From Anaerococcus porci (GTDB taxonomy: Bacteria; Bacillota; Clostridia; Tissierellales; Peptoniphilaceae), in assembly GCF_009696575.1 (NCBI RefSeq), contig NZ_VULQ01000006.1:62001-126000 (forward strand): DNA of 64,000 bases, written 5' to 3'. Position numbers and translations under genes: made by a program. The notes beneath the pieces are model-generated. The model saw only the letters and a program-made list of their open reading frames with translations, ran no database searches and was not told the origin of the DNA. Position 1 is the first letter of the stretch, and each line of letters opens with the position of its first letter. Positions 27,221 through 36,456 of this stretch are shown piece by piece.

Positions 27221-28756
27221 TTAAAATTTATCAAAGCCATACTTTTTCATAAAGAACTTGTGTAGTAGATAGGCTAGTACAAGAACAAATACTAGTGAGG
27301 CAAATATTATAAGATTAGATGCCATATGTCCTGCTATTATAAAAGTTACAAAAGAGATAACTCCTACAGTTAATGAGTAAGGTAGCATACAGGTGAAAAA
27401 GTCCATATGGTCTCCACCGGCCCCAGTTGAGGCTAGCATAGTTGTATCTGATATTGGAGATGATGAATCACCAAAAAGTCCACCAGATGATACTGCGGCA
27501 ACTACAACTGAAAGGGATACATCAAGCTTGTAAGCCATAGGTATAGCAAGTGGCATAAGAATTGCCATAGTTCCCCAAGAAGAACCTGTAGCAAAGGACA
27601 TTATGCATCCTATAAGGAAAAATATTCCTGGAAGAACTTCTGGACTCAAGAATCCTTCTGTAATTCTTAAGATATACTCAGCAGTTCCCATTTGAGTAGA
27701 AACTCCTCCCAAAGACCAAGCAAGAGTAAGTAATACTGCCATAAAAGAAGAATTAGAAACACCCTTCAAAAATATGGACATACACTCATTAAAAGTCATA
27801 ATCTTATCTTTCATAGAAAGTAAAATCAAAGTCAAAGATGCAAGCAAAAATCCTGCAGCAATAGATGACCTAATCATCTTTCCAGGAACAACATCTCTTG
27901 GAAAGCCATTTAAAATAAGGTTAGTAAAAATAGTTATAACCATTACAATCAAAGGAATAATCATAATCCAAACAGAAACATCTACATCCTTATTAAAATG
28001 CTCTTTAATGGGTTTTCTCATAGGAGTTCCACCTTCTCTCATAGTCTCACCCTTAACAGCTGCCCTATGTTGAGCCTTAAGCATAGGACCAAAATCAAAC
28101 TGACTAAAGGCTAAAAAACCAGCTAAAACAAGGGAGATTATAGCATAAAAATTAAAAGGAATAGCTCCTACATAAACAGTCCATGAGCTAATACTGTTTA
28201 TACTTAAATTTTTAAGTTCAGTATCTATAAGACCCATAGAATAAACACCCCAACCTATAATAGGAATTAAAGCAGCATCACAAATTGAAGTAACATCTAG
28301 AATATAGGCAAACTTCTCCTTGGAAGTCTTAAGCTTATCTAAAATCTCTTCAAATATAGGTCCAAGTATAAGAGAATTACCAGTATCAGTAAACCATATA
28401 ACAATTCCTCCAATCCATGTTAAAAACTCACCCTTGGAACGACTATCTAATTTATGAGTCATATTCTTTGCAAAAGAATTGGCAGCACCAGTACTAGTTA
28501 AAAGAGCCACAAAACCCCCAATAATAGACATCATAAAAATAGTCTGGGCGTTAGACTCCTCTGCAATTTTTACATACATAAAATCAGAAATCATAGAAAT
28601 CAGTCCTGTAAAAGGATTAAAATTATTAATAATCAAAGCACCCACATAAACTGCAATCAAAAGTGAAACTATAATATTTTTAGTACATATAGATAAAATA
28701 ATTGCAATAAGTGCAGGTAATAGTGACAAAAATCCATAGTAAATATTATCATCCAT
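27221..28756 (-). CDS. NhaC-family transporter (Na+/H+ antiporter or amino acid transporter)
   Basis: The 511-residue protein has about 12 membrane segments and the NhaC-family patterns WFTDTGNSLILGPIFEEI and GLFGDSSSPISDTTMLAST. The start ATG at 28754-28756 is preceded by GGAGGA. An in-frame start further upstream (28918) would read through a T-box leader and is rejected. The T-box shows that expression follows tRNA charging, so amino acid transport is more likely than simple Na+/H+ exchange. Its apparent specifier AGA suggests arginine or a related basic amino acid (inference). Confidence 0.85.
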   Translation of the reverse strand: MDDNIYYGFLSLLPALIAIILSICTKNIIVSLLIAVYVGALIINNFNPFTGLISMISDFMYVKIAEESNAQTIFMMSIIGGFVALLTSTGAANSFAKNMTHKLDSRSKGEFLTWIGGIVIWFTDTGNSLILGPIFEEILDKLKTSKEKFAYILDVTSICDAALIPIIGWGVYSMGLIDTELKNLSINSISSWTVYVGAIPFNFYAIISLVLAGFLAFSQFDFGPMLKAQHRAAVKGETMREGGTPMRKPIKEHFNKDVDVSVWIMIIPLIVMVITIFTNLILNGFPRDVVPGKMIRSSIAAGFLLASLTLILLSMKDKIMTFNECMSIFLKGVSNSSFMAVLLTLAWSLGGVSTQMGTAEYILRITEGFLSPEVLPGIFFLIGCIMSFATGSSWGTMAILMPLAIPMAYKLDVSLSVVVAAVSSGGLFGDSSSPISDTTMLASTGAGGDHMDFFTCMLPYSLTVGVISFVTFIIAGHMASNLIIFASLVFVLVLAYLLHKFFMKKYGFDKF

Positions 28757-28769
28757 ATTATCCTCCAAA

Positions 28770-28990
28770 TAAAAAATCGCCCCGACAAAAGGGACGAAAA
28801 AAACGTGTTGCCACCCTAATTCACAAAATAAATTTGCCTCATTAGAACCCATAACGAGGGTTAGACGGGAAAGCTTATGTATTATACTCCCAACTATTAA
28901 AAGCCTCTCTTCAATCACAAAACCCAGTCTTTCACACCAACCAAGACCTCTCTTAAGATAATTCTATAACTTACTTGCTTTTCAAAGTAT
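28770..28990 (-). promoter_or_regulatory. T-box leader, apparent Arg specifier (AGA)
   Basis: Read on the minus strand, the leader has a Stem I with the GGTGTGAA loop and the T-box core AGGGTGGCAACACG (28817-28804). A terminator follows (GGGACGA 28791-28797 with TCGCCCC 28777-28783, then Ts). Basal arms AAAAGC/GCTTTT and the order GAAG-AGA-G place AGA at 28906-28908 as the specifier, the same register as the clearly Met-specific leader at 52.3 kb. The T-box base after UGG is C, predicting G as the tRNA discriminator. Confidence 0.8.
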
Positions 28991-28997
28991 TTCTTAG

Positions 28998-29026
28998 ATA
29001 ATAACAAATTAAAAGATAGTTGTCAA
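28998..29026 (-). promoter_or_regulatory. Promoter of the T-box/NhaC transcript
   Basis: On the minus strand TTGACA (29026-29021) and TATTAT (29003-28998) are 17 bases apart, placing the transcription start near 28991. Bases 29027-29155 between here and the methylase gene hold no gene. Confidence 0.75.
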
Positions 29027-29155
29027 ATAATTTTACAAAATATTTTTTTATAGTAGTAATATGAATTAATAAAGTGAAATAATCTATTAAAACTGATACA
29101 ATATAGATAATAATCCAATTTTAAAAAGAATTTTTAGATAGAGAAAGATAAGCAA

Positions 29156-31111
29156 ATGTCAGAAAAAATAAATAATTTAGATCAAAGTTCATATGCAGTA
29201 AGAGTTGGTCTAAAACGTCTATTAGAGAATAAAAGTACAAAGAAAAATATAATATGGGCTAGTGATAATTATAAAAATTTGGGAGAGGCCTATAATGAAA
29301 CTTCCTATATTTTAGCTGATACCTTCAATGTTACAAGGATACTTAATGCAAGAATTAACAAAAATGAAGATATCAAACTTGAAAGAACTAGAAAGAGGGC
29401 TGAAGTATTTACTCCATCCTGGGTGGTTAACCAAATGATAAATTTTATAGATGAAGAGTGGTTTGGATACAAAAATGTCTTCAATATAGAAAAAGATAAG
29501 TCATGGGAATCCATAGAAAATAAGATAAAATTTCCAAAAGATAAGACTTGGAAAGACTATGTTGATTCAAGAAAGCTTGAAATAACTTGTGGAGAGGCTC
29601 CTTACCTTGTTTCAAGATATGATGTAGTAAGTGGAAAACTTATAGAAGATTTGAATCAAAGAATTGGTATTCTAGATAGGAAATTAAGGATTGTAAATGA
29701 AAATAGCAGGAATAAGGCTGAATGGAAGAAGCGGGCAACTAGGGCAATAGAAGCAATCTACGGCTATGAATATCAAGGAGATAATCTACTTATAGCTAGA
29801 ATAAATATCCTTCTAACTTATGTTGAATATTATGAAAAAAGATGGAATGAAAGGCCAAGTGATAAAGAAATAAAAAAGATAGCAAATATTATAGCTTGGA
29901 ATATATGGCAAATGAATGGACTGAAAGATGAGGAACCATTTAGTCAAAAGTTAGAAAAAGAGAGTCAAGTTTCTTTATTTGAAAAAACTGATGAAGATAA
30001 AAAAATAAAGGCTACACCTTGTAGAATATATGATTGGCGTTCCAATAAGTCAGTCTTATTTAAGGAAATAAAGGAGAAAGAGATGAAAAAATTTGATTTT
30101 GTGATTGGGAATCCGCCTTATAATTTAGAAGCGAAAGGTCAAAGTACAAGTGATAGTCCTGTATATAATTTATTTATGGATGAATCATTTAATATTGCTG
30201 ATAAAGTATTACTTATTACTCCAGCTAGATTCTTATTTAATGCAGGAAAAACACCAAAGCCTTGGAATGAAAAAATGTTAAATGATAAACATTTTAAGGT
30301 TTTAAAATATAAGCAGAAATCTAGTGATGTTTTTAAAGGAACTGATATTAAAGGTGGAGTTGCAATAACATATAGGGATGAAAGTAAAGATTTCGGACCA
30401 ATAGAAGCATTTACAAGTTTTAAAGAATTAGCGAGTATTAGAAATAAAGTTGTAAATAATAATGAATTTAAAGATATAAGAGAAATAATTGAAATACAAA
30501 GTAAATTTGACTTGGATGCACTGTATGAAGACTATCCTGAATATAAAAATATAATAGGGAATAAGGGTAGAGATAAGAGATTACGCCAAATTATTATGGA
30601 GAGATTACCTGAAATATTTACAAAAGATAAAATATATGATGATTCTTATAAAATTCTTGGATTAGTTAATAAAAAAAGGGCTTATAGATATATTAAGAAA
30701 AAATATATCCAAAATGATGATGTACTCTATAAGTATAAAGTGTTCGTTCCTTCTGCTAATGGTTCAGGAGCAATTGGAGAGGTTTTAAGTACACCCCTAA
30801 TCGGGGAACCCCTAATCGGGAATACACAAACGTTTATTTCTTTTGGTAAATTTGATACTTTATATGAAGCTAAGGCAATGTTGAAATATGTTAAAACAAA
30901 ATTTTGTAGAACATTATTAGGGATATTAAAAATAACTCAAGGAAATAATAAAGAAACATGGGCAAATGTTCCATTACAAGATTTCACAGAAAATTCTGAT
31001 ATAGATTGGTCTAAGTCCATTGCTGAAATAGACCAACAGTTATATAAAAAATATGCTTTAGATGATGAAGAAATTAACTTTATAGAAGATAAGGTTCAGG
31101 AGATGAAATAA
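29156..31111 (+). CDS. Eco57I-like N6-adenine DNA methyltransferase of a restriction-modification system
   Basis: The 651 residues contain an N-terminal helical part, then KRAEVFTPSWVVNQMINFID (about 82-101), the SAM-site-like LEITCGEAPYLVSRYD and the catalytic motif IV NPPY at residues 319-322 (FDFVIGNPPYN). The C-terminal half (about 330-640) resembles the target-recognition region of Eco57I-type enzymes, including TPLIGEPLIGNTQTF. It is expected to methylate adenine in a specific sequence and protect the host. Motif I is divergent. It overlaps the next gene by one base (TAATG), so the two products are made together. Confidence 0.85.
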   Translation: MSEKINNLDQSSYAVRVGLKRLLENKSTKKNIIWASDNYKNLGEAYNETSYILADTFNVTRILNARINKNEDIKLERTRKRAEVFTPSWVVNQMINFIDEEWFGYKNVFNIEKDKSWESIENKIKFPKDKTWKDYVDSRKLEITCGEAPYLVSRYDVVSGKLIEDLNQRIGILDRKLRIVNENSRNKAEWKKRATRAIEAIYGYEYQGDNLLIARINILLTYVEYYEKRWNERPSDKEIKKIANIIAWNIWQMNGLKDEEPFSQKLEKESQVSLFEKTDEDKKIKATPCRIYDWRSNKSVLFKEIKEKEMKKFDFVIGNPPYNLEAKGQSTSDSPVYNLFMDESFNIADKVLLITPARFLFNAGKTPKPWNEKMLNDKHFKVLKYKQKSSDVFKGTDIKGGVAITYRDESKDFGPIEAFTSFKELASIRNKVVNNNEFKDIREIIEIQSKFDLDALYEDYPEYKNIIGNKGRDKRLRQIIMERLPEIFTKDKIYDDSYKILGLVNKKRAYRYIKKKYIQNDDVLYKYKVFVPSANGSGAIGEVLSTPLIGEPLIGNTQTFISFGKFDTLYEAKAMLKYVKTKFCRTLLGILKITQGNNKETWANVPLQDFTENSDIDWSKSIAEIDQQLYKKYALDDEEINFIEDKVQEMK

Positions 31112-34100
31112 TGCAAAAAATTAATATAAGTACCAGTGTTGAAGTTGTTCCTAAATGTTACGCTTACACAACTCCTGGAGTAGAATATCATCAAGGCTGG
31201 ACCAAGATTGGTTTTACTGAAAGAGATGTAGATACAAGAATAAAAGAACAGACACATACAGCTAATATTAAATATATTAAAGAACGGGTCAAAAATGCAA
31301 CCTATGAGGGAAGTAATGAAACCTTTACTGACAAAGAGTTCCATGCTTATCTAAACAAATTAGGTATCAAAAGAGAAAAGGGAACTGAATGGTTTAAGAT
31401 AGATCCAAAAGATGCTAAGGATGAATTTAATGATTTTAGGGAAAATAGGGGATTTAAAGTTAGCAAAAATCTTCCCATACCATATAAACTAAGAAAAGAA
31501 CAAGAAGAGGCAGTAGAAAAGACTATAGCTTATTTTGCAAGTCATAAAGAAGGAGAATTCTTGTGGAATGCCAAGCCTAGATTTGGTAAGACTCTTGCAG
31601 CTTATGACTTGTGCATGAAAATGGGCTTTAAAAATATACTTATAGTCACTAACCGACCTGCCATAGTTAATTCTTGGTATAATGATTTTGAGAAATTTAT
31701 AGGTCTTAACTCCGGATATTATTTTGTAAGCCATGTTGAAGGTGTAAGGGATAATTCAAATGTATTAGATAGAAATCAATATATTAAAAAAGTTTCAAGT
31801 GATGAAAATGTAAAGGGGTGTATAGAATTTGTAAGTTTACAAGACTTGAAAGGTTCGAAGTATTTTGGAGGAGATCCTAACAGTGATAAACTAAGGGAGT
31901 TAAGTTCAGCTAAAGACAGCGAAGGGAAACCTATAGGAATTAATTGGGATATTATAATAATAGATGAGGCTCATGAGGGAGTTGATACCTATAAAACGGA
32001 TGTAGCATTCGACCATATTTCTAGAAAAAATACTCTTCACCTATCAGGTACTCCTTTTAAGGCAATAGCAAATTATAAGTTTTCGGATGATGCTATATAT
32101 AATTGGACCTATGCTGATGAACAAAAAGCCAAAGAGAGTTGGGACAATACACAGGAAGAAGAAAACCCATACTTAGCTTTGCCAAAGCTACATCTATATA
32201 CCTATCAAATGTCTGAAATTATAAAAGACAAAGTAAAAGAGGGGATAGATTTTGAAGGAGAGAATAAAGAATACGCTTTTGACTTAAACGAGTTTTTTGC
32301 AACTAATGGCAAGGGTAAATTTGTTTATGAATCAGATGTAGACAAGTTTCTGGATTCTTTAACAAGTTTATATAAGTTTCCATTTTCAACTGAAGATTTG
32401 AGAAATGAACTTAAACACACCTTTTGGATTTTAGATAGGGTTGATAGCGCAAAAGCCCTTGCAAGTAAGCTTTCTGATAATCCAGTTTTTAGAGAATATG
32501 AGATAGTGCTTGCAGCTGGTGATGGAAAATTAGATGATGAAGATATATTTGAACAATCCTATACTAAGGTAGTAAATGCTATTAAAAATTATGATAAGAC
32601 TATAACCTTATCAGTAGGACAATTAACTACTGGTATCACTATTCCAGAATGGACTGCGGTATTGATTCTTTCAAATATGAAAAGTCCAGCTCTATATATG
32701 CAGTCTGCTTTTAGAGCCCAAAATCCATGTCTTTTTAAAGAAAATGGAAAAAATCTACGAAAGAAAAATTCTTATGTATTTGATTTTGATCCAGCAAGAA
32801 GTCTTATAATTTTTGAAGAATTTGCCAATGATTTAAACAAGGATACTTCAAATGGTGGGGGAGATCTTCAAAATAGGAAAGAAAATATTAGGGAACTTCT
32901 TAACTTTTTTCCTGTGTATGGAGAAGACGAAGAAGGATTTATGGTAGAACTTGATTCTGAAAAAGTTCTTACAGTTCCTAGAAAAATCCATGCAAATGAA
33001 GTAGTTAATCGTGGATTTATGTCTAATTTTTTATTTACAAATATATCAAATATATTTCAAGCTCCAAAAGAGATAAGGGATATTATAAATAAATTTGAGC
33101 CACAAAAAGAGGGCAAAAGAAAGGAAGATATAGATATAAATGATAATACAAAAGATGATTTAGATTTAGATGAAAATAATGAGATTTCCATACCTAAGCA
33201 TAAGATAATAGGAAAAGCAAATAGTCTTTTCGGAGATAAAGTATATAAAGATATAAGAAAGAAGATTAATGAAACTTCAGAGGAATATAAGAGTTCAAAT
33301 AAGAAAAAAACAAATGATCTGGAAAGATTAAAAGAAGATTTTAGTAAACCTATAGTAGATAATCTTATGGAAATTACAAAAATAAATTATGGTAAAGATT
33401 TAAGTAAGTCTTCTAGTAGAAAGTTAAAAAATAAAATAAAGTATATGACTGATAGGGTTGTCAAAAAAGAATATGGTAACTATGAAGTAGAAAAAAACAT
33501 AATTGAATCAGAAAAAAAAGATAGAAAAGCTAAGGCAAAAACATCTGAAGAGCTCACTAAAATTGACAAAGATTATAATGAAAAATTAGAAGTTAAGAGA
33601 AAAGAATTGTTTAAAAATATAGAGGAAAAATTTAAAAGTGAAGAAATATTCAAGAAGTCAGGAGAGGAAATAGTAGAAACAGTTGAAACAGATATAAAAG
33701 AAAAAGAAAAGAAAACAATTGAAGATGGTATTAGAGATCATCTAAGAGGTTTTTCAAGAACTATTCCTTCTTTCTTGATGGCTTATGGTGATGAGAATAC
33801 AAATCTTGAAACATTTGATCAAATTGTACCTGATTATGTATTTAAAGAAGTAACAAGTATAAGCTTAAATGAATTTAGATTTTTAAGAGATGGTGGAGAT
33901 TACACAGATGAAATAAGTGGAGAGACAAAACACTATGAGGGGAATCTCTTTGATCAAATAGTATTTAATGATTCTGTTAAAGAATTTTTAAATAAAAAAG
34001 AAAAACTTTCAAATTATTTCGAAGATGATACTAAAATGGATATATTCGACTATATACCTCCTCAGAAGACTAACCAAATATTTACACCTAAAAAAGTAGT

Positions 34101-34461
34101 TATACAAATGGTGGATTTATTAGAAAAAGAAAACCCAGGATGTTTTGATGGCAAAGACAAAACTTTCATAGACTTATATATGAAATCAGGATTATATATT
34201 TCAGAAATTGTAAAAAGATTATTTAGAAGTGAAAAAATAAAAGAGATTTTTCCTAATGAGGAAGAAAGACTAAATCATATATTTAAAAATCAAGTTTATG
34301 GTCTAGCTCCTACTGAGATAATTTATAGGATAGCTCTTAATTTTGTTTTAGGATTTAGCGATAAAATTAAAATAGAAAGCCATAATCTAAGAAAACTTGA
34401 CTCTCTTGAACACATAAAAGAGGGTGACCTAGAAGAAAAATTGGACGAATTATTTGATTAA
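31111..34461 (+). CDS. Restriction protein: T5orf172/GIY-YIG-like nuclease, DEAH helicase and methylase-like fusion
   Basis: The 1116 residues have three parts. About 15-105 is a T5orf172/GIY-YIG-like domain (CYAYTTPG, GWTKIGFTERDVDTRI, ending GTEWFKI). About 130-560 is an SF2 helicase: KPRFGKT at 155-161, DEAH at 285-288, LSGTPF from 311 and QSAFRAQNP from 531. A charged, coiled-coil-rich linker (about 650-900) follows. About 985-1116 resembles the SAM-binding half of an adenine methylase (FTPKKVVIQMVD, FIDLYMKSGLYISEIVKRL) but has no NPPY motif. It is probably the ATP-dependent cutting subunit working with the preceding methylase. The family assignment is firm for the helicase, less so for the nuclease. 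Confidence 0.8.
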   Translation: MQKINISTSVEVVPKCYAYTTPGVEYHQGWTKIGFTERDVDTRIKEQTHTANIKYIKERVKNATYEGSNETFTDKEFHAYLNKLGIKREKGTEWFKIDPKDAKDEFNDFRENRGFKVSKNLPIPYKLRKEQEEAVEKTIAYFASHKEGEFLWNAKPRFGKTLAAYDLCMKMGFKNILIVTNRPAIVNSWYNDFEKFIGLNSGYYFVSHVEGVRDNSNVLDRNQYIKKVSSDENVKGCIEFVSLQDLKGSKYFGGDPNSDKLRELSSAKDSEGKPIGINWDIIIIDEAHEGVDTYKTDVAFDHISRKNTLHLSGTPFKAIANYKFSDDAIYNWTYADEQKAKESWDNTQEEENPYLALPKLHLYTYQMSEIIKDKVKEGIDFEGENKEYAFDLNEFFATNGKGKFVYESDVDKFLDSLTSLYKFPFSTEDLRNELKHTFWILDRVDSAKALASKLSDNPVFREYEIVLAAGDGKLDDEDIFEQSYTKVVNAIKNYDKTITLSVGQLTTGITIPEWTAVLILSNMKSPALYMQSAFRAQNPCLFKENGKNLRKKNSYVFDFDPARSLIIFEEFANDLNKDTSNGGGDLQNRKENIRELLNFFPVYGEDEEGFMVELDSEKVLTVPRKIHANEVVNRGFMSNFLFTNISNIFQAPKEIRDIINKFEPQKEGKRKEDIDINDNTKDDLDLDENNEISIPKHKIIGKANSLFGDKVYKDIRKKINETSEEYKSSNKKKTNDLERLKEDFSKPIVDNLMEITKINYGKDLSKSSSRKLKNKIKYMTDRVVKKEYGNYEVEKNIIESEKKDRKAKAKTSEELTKIDKDYNEKLEVKRKELFKNIEEKFKSEEIFKKSGEEIVETVETDIKEKEKKTIEDGIRDHLRGFSRTIPSFLMAYGDENTNLETFDQIVPDYVFKEVTSISLNEFRFLRDGGDYTDEISGETKHYEGNLFDQIVFNDSVKEFLNKKEKLSNYFEDDTKMDIFDYIPPQKTNQIFTPKKVVIQMVDLLEKENPGCFDGKDKTFIDLYMKSGLYISEIVKRLFRSEKIKEIFPNEEERLNHIFKNQVYGLAPTEIIYRIALNFVLGFSDKIKIESHNLRKLDSLEHIKEGDLEEKLDELFD

Positions 34462-34872
34462 AAAAGCAACTTAAATCACTTAAATTGATCAAAATGAAGA
34501 GAAAATGCTTTGAAGCCTTACTTCGTTTGCTAAGAACAAGTTCCCCTTAATAGATATTATCTTATATGAATGGATTCTTTAGTTATTAAATTATTATATA
34601 AAACTAAACAGTTTTTCTTAATATATAATTAATTCAAGCATAGGGAACTTATTCCTAGGTTCTAAGTAACTTGTTGTAATTAACTAAGTCTTGGATTTGA
34701 CTATACTTTGAAATTTAGCATAAAGATATAGCTTAAATCGAAGATTGATGCGATAGATAAATCTCATAAATAAGGAAGAAGGATAAAAAAATATATATAA
34801 TCTTAGCCTAATTGTAAATAATCTAAAAAGACTATTGCATAATTTTACAAGAGTTTTAAATTAAGATAAACT

Positions 34873-34890
34873 CCATTTCTATAGAAATGG
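34873..34890. repeat. Perfect 18-base palindrome
   Basis: CCATTTCTATAGAAATGG reads the same on both strands. It lies in the 34462-34988 gap after the restriction genes. The rest of that gap is AT-rich with no gene that I can support. Confidence 0.5.
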
Positions 34891-34906
34891 ACATATATTG
34901 ATACAT

Positions 34907-34955
34907 AAAAAATTGTATCAACCATTACCCTTTTATCAGGATTTAGGTTGATACA
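34907..34955 (-). terminator. Terminator of the DUF3783 gene
   Basis: On the minus strand TGTATCAACC (34955-34946) pairs perfectly with GGTTGATACA (34923-34914), followed by ATTTTTTA. A third copy of TTGATACA at 34898-34905 can pair with TGTATCAA (34914-34921), so an alternative hairpin exists. Confidence 0.6.
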
Positions 34956-34988
34956 CAAAACTTTTTACAAAACCGACCTTTTTTCTTA

Positions 34989-35543
34989 TTAAAGATTTTC
35001 AACCAATTCTTTAATCTTATCCCTATATTCTTTTGCAATTTCTACATCAAAGTCTTCGCCTGCTGTTTGGAAGTAGTGGTTTAGGTTTTTAACAAGCTTT
35101 GCTATTTCTATATTTTCTTCGCCTGTTTCTTCTTTTATTTTTTTGGCCTTTGTAAGGTAGGTATTTATTTCATTTACTATTTGCATAGTTACATGTTCAT
35201 TATGATTTTCATTTAATAGATATCTTAAGGTCCAATTGATATTGGTTGGAGTTATACCTGCCTTATGCTCTATTACTACATTATTTGCCCTCATTTTATC
35301 TATAAAGTCAAATAAGTCTTCTTGTTCAAAGTCTTTGAAAAAAGCAAAGGTAAAGTCGTAGTCTTTTACATAGTCTGACTTGGTATTGTTATTTTCAAAT
35401 CCTTCGATTTCTGCTAGATATCCCATTTTTTGGTCTAAGTCTCGCATACCTATATGTTTTAATTTAATATTTTCTTTTGTTGTTAATATTCTTAATTTTT
35501 CTTTTTCTATATCATTAGCGTTAAATAATACTATTAAAGCCAT
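34989..35543 (-). CDS. DUF3783 domain protein
   Basis: The 184 residues start MALIVLFNANDIEKEKLRIL, and the segment GITPTNINWTLRYLLNE (about 100-116) has the P-T-N-x-N-W-T pattern that I associate with DUF3783. The family has no established function. The C-terminal third is a charged helical region. The ATG at 35541-35543 is chosen over an in-frame start at 35582 because GGAGAG lies 5 bases before it and the promoter overlaps the longer version. It is monocistronic and divergent from the next gene. Confidence 0.65.
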   Translation of the reverse strand: MALIVLFNANDIEKEKLRILTTKENIKLKHIGMRDLDQKMGYLAEIEGFENNNTKSDYVKDYDFTFAFFKDFEQEDLFDFIDKMRANNVVIEHKAGITPTNINWTLRYLLNENHNEHVTMQIVNEINTYLTKAKKIKEETGEENIEIAKLVKNLNHYFQTAGEDFDVEIAKEYRDKIKELVENL

Positions 35544-35571
35544 ATTCTCTCCTTTTTTGCATAGTATTAAT

Positions 35572-35599
35572 AGTATACCCAAAAATGCATTTTACTCAA
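35572..35599 (-). promoter_or_regulatory. Promoter of the DUF3783 gene
   Basis: On the minus strand TTGAGT (35599-35594) and TATACT (35577-35572) are 16 bases apart. On the plus strand TATAAT at 35610-35615 is a likely -10 for the divergent gene at 35646, without a clear -35. Confidence 0.55.
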
Positions 35600-35645
35600 T
35601 TAAATTGGGTATAATATAATAATAAGGAAATTAAGGGAGATTGAT

Positions 35646-36128
35646 ATGAAGGATTATAATTACACAAATGAAAGAATTAGGGAAATAGATAGACTTATTG
35701 ATAAAACAAGATATGCCTTGGGAGTTTTAAATAGGTCTACAAAAAGAGTTGGAAATGTAGCTGATTTCAAGCTTACAGCTTTACTGGGCAGAAACATTGT
35801 TGGAGATTTTTTGAGAAATAACAAAAATAATGCCATAAATAATGCTATAGACAGGAGTCAGGATATTTTATTAAATCTCCATTCAGATTTATTGCTTTTT
35901 GACCCAAGGCTTGCAGATATTATTGACCTACCTTACAAGCTTAGCCAATATAGTTCGACAAGAAATGCCTTATCAGATATTAAACTTAGGATAGGTATGA
36001 GAAAGAAAAAGTTTGATATACAAATGGCAGAAAAAAAGCTCCTTACCCTTATCAAAAGACTTTCTAAAGAAAAGAGTAAGGAAATTAATAGACTTAAGAT
36101 GGAAGCTGAGCTTGAACTCTACAAATAA
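35646..36128 (+). CDS. Unrecognised basic helical protein upstream of a phage-type lysis cassette
   Basis: I do not recognise this 160-residue protein. It is rich in Lys, Arg and Asn, predicted mostly helical, with coiled-coil-like stretches at the ends (RIREIDRLIDKTRYALGVL; KKLLTLIKRLSKEKSKEIN). It has no signal peptide or membrane segment. AAGGGAGATTGAT precedes the ATG. Its place directly before YvrJ and an endolysin suggests a phage-derived unit, but independent function is equally possible. Confidence 0.6.
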   Translation: MKDYNYTNERIREIDRLIDKTRYALGVLNRSTKRVGNVADFKLTALLGRNIVGDFLRNNKNNAINNAIDRSQDILLNLHSDLLLFDPRLADIIDLPYKLSQYSSTRNALSDIKLRIGMRKKKFDIQMAEKKLLTLIKRLSKEKSKEINRLKMEAELELYK

Positions 36129-36186
36129 ATATAAATTTGGGACATTATCACCTTTTTACTTATCTATAAGTAGGAGGTGATTTTTT

Positions 36187-36237
36187 ATGACAAAGATTGA
36201 AGTAATCTATGTATCTGATGATGAAAATGATAAATAG
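36187..36237 (+). CDS. Possible 16-residue peptide before the lysis genes
   Basis: MTKIEVIYVSDDENDK starts at the ATG at 36187 behind a very strong AGGAGGTGA (36172-36180). Small reading frames occur at this place in related phage cassettes. It is too short for homology, and the start could serve translational coupling only. Confidence 0.35.
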   Translation: MTKIEVIYVSDDENDK

Positions 36238-36267
36238 ACTTTAAGAAAGGAGGATTAACCTACTTTG

Positions 36268-36456
36268 ATGCAGAGTCTATCAGATATAACAAATGAAGTG
36301 GTTAAAATTTATATGGATATAGTTGAAATTATTACTAATCTTGGTTTTCCAATTGTTGTATCTTTAATTCTTATCACAAGTCTTGATAAGAAAGTCGATT
36401 GTTTGATTGTAAAAGTAAATGAACTTATTGCAAAAATCGATAAGAAGGAGAAGTAA
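36268..36456 (+). CDS. YvrJ family holin-like protein
   Basis: The 62 residues have a single membrane segment, and the core NLGFPIVVSLILITSLDKKVD matches the YvrJ family pattern (split: NLGFPIVVSLI, then LDKKVD). These small proteins often precede endolysins in phages and may act as holins. Either ATG 36268 or TTG 36265 could start it; AAGGAGG lies 11-14 bases upstream, longer than usual. The stop overlaps the endolysin start by one base. Confidence 0.75.
   Translation: MQSLSDITNEVVKIYMDIVEIITNLGFPIVVSLILITSLDKKVDCLIVKVNELIAKIDKKEK

Noticed and set aside
28757-28918. N-terminal extension of the NhaC-family protein by 54 residues
   Set aside because: The region is the T-box leader with its terminator, and GGAGGA sits directly before the internal ATG at 28756.
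30793-30820. Short direct repeat ACCCCTAATCGGG twice in the methylase gene
   Set aside because: It encodes the family-typical TPLIGEPLIGNT segment, so it is coding sequence rather than a mobile or regulatory repeat.
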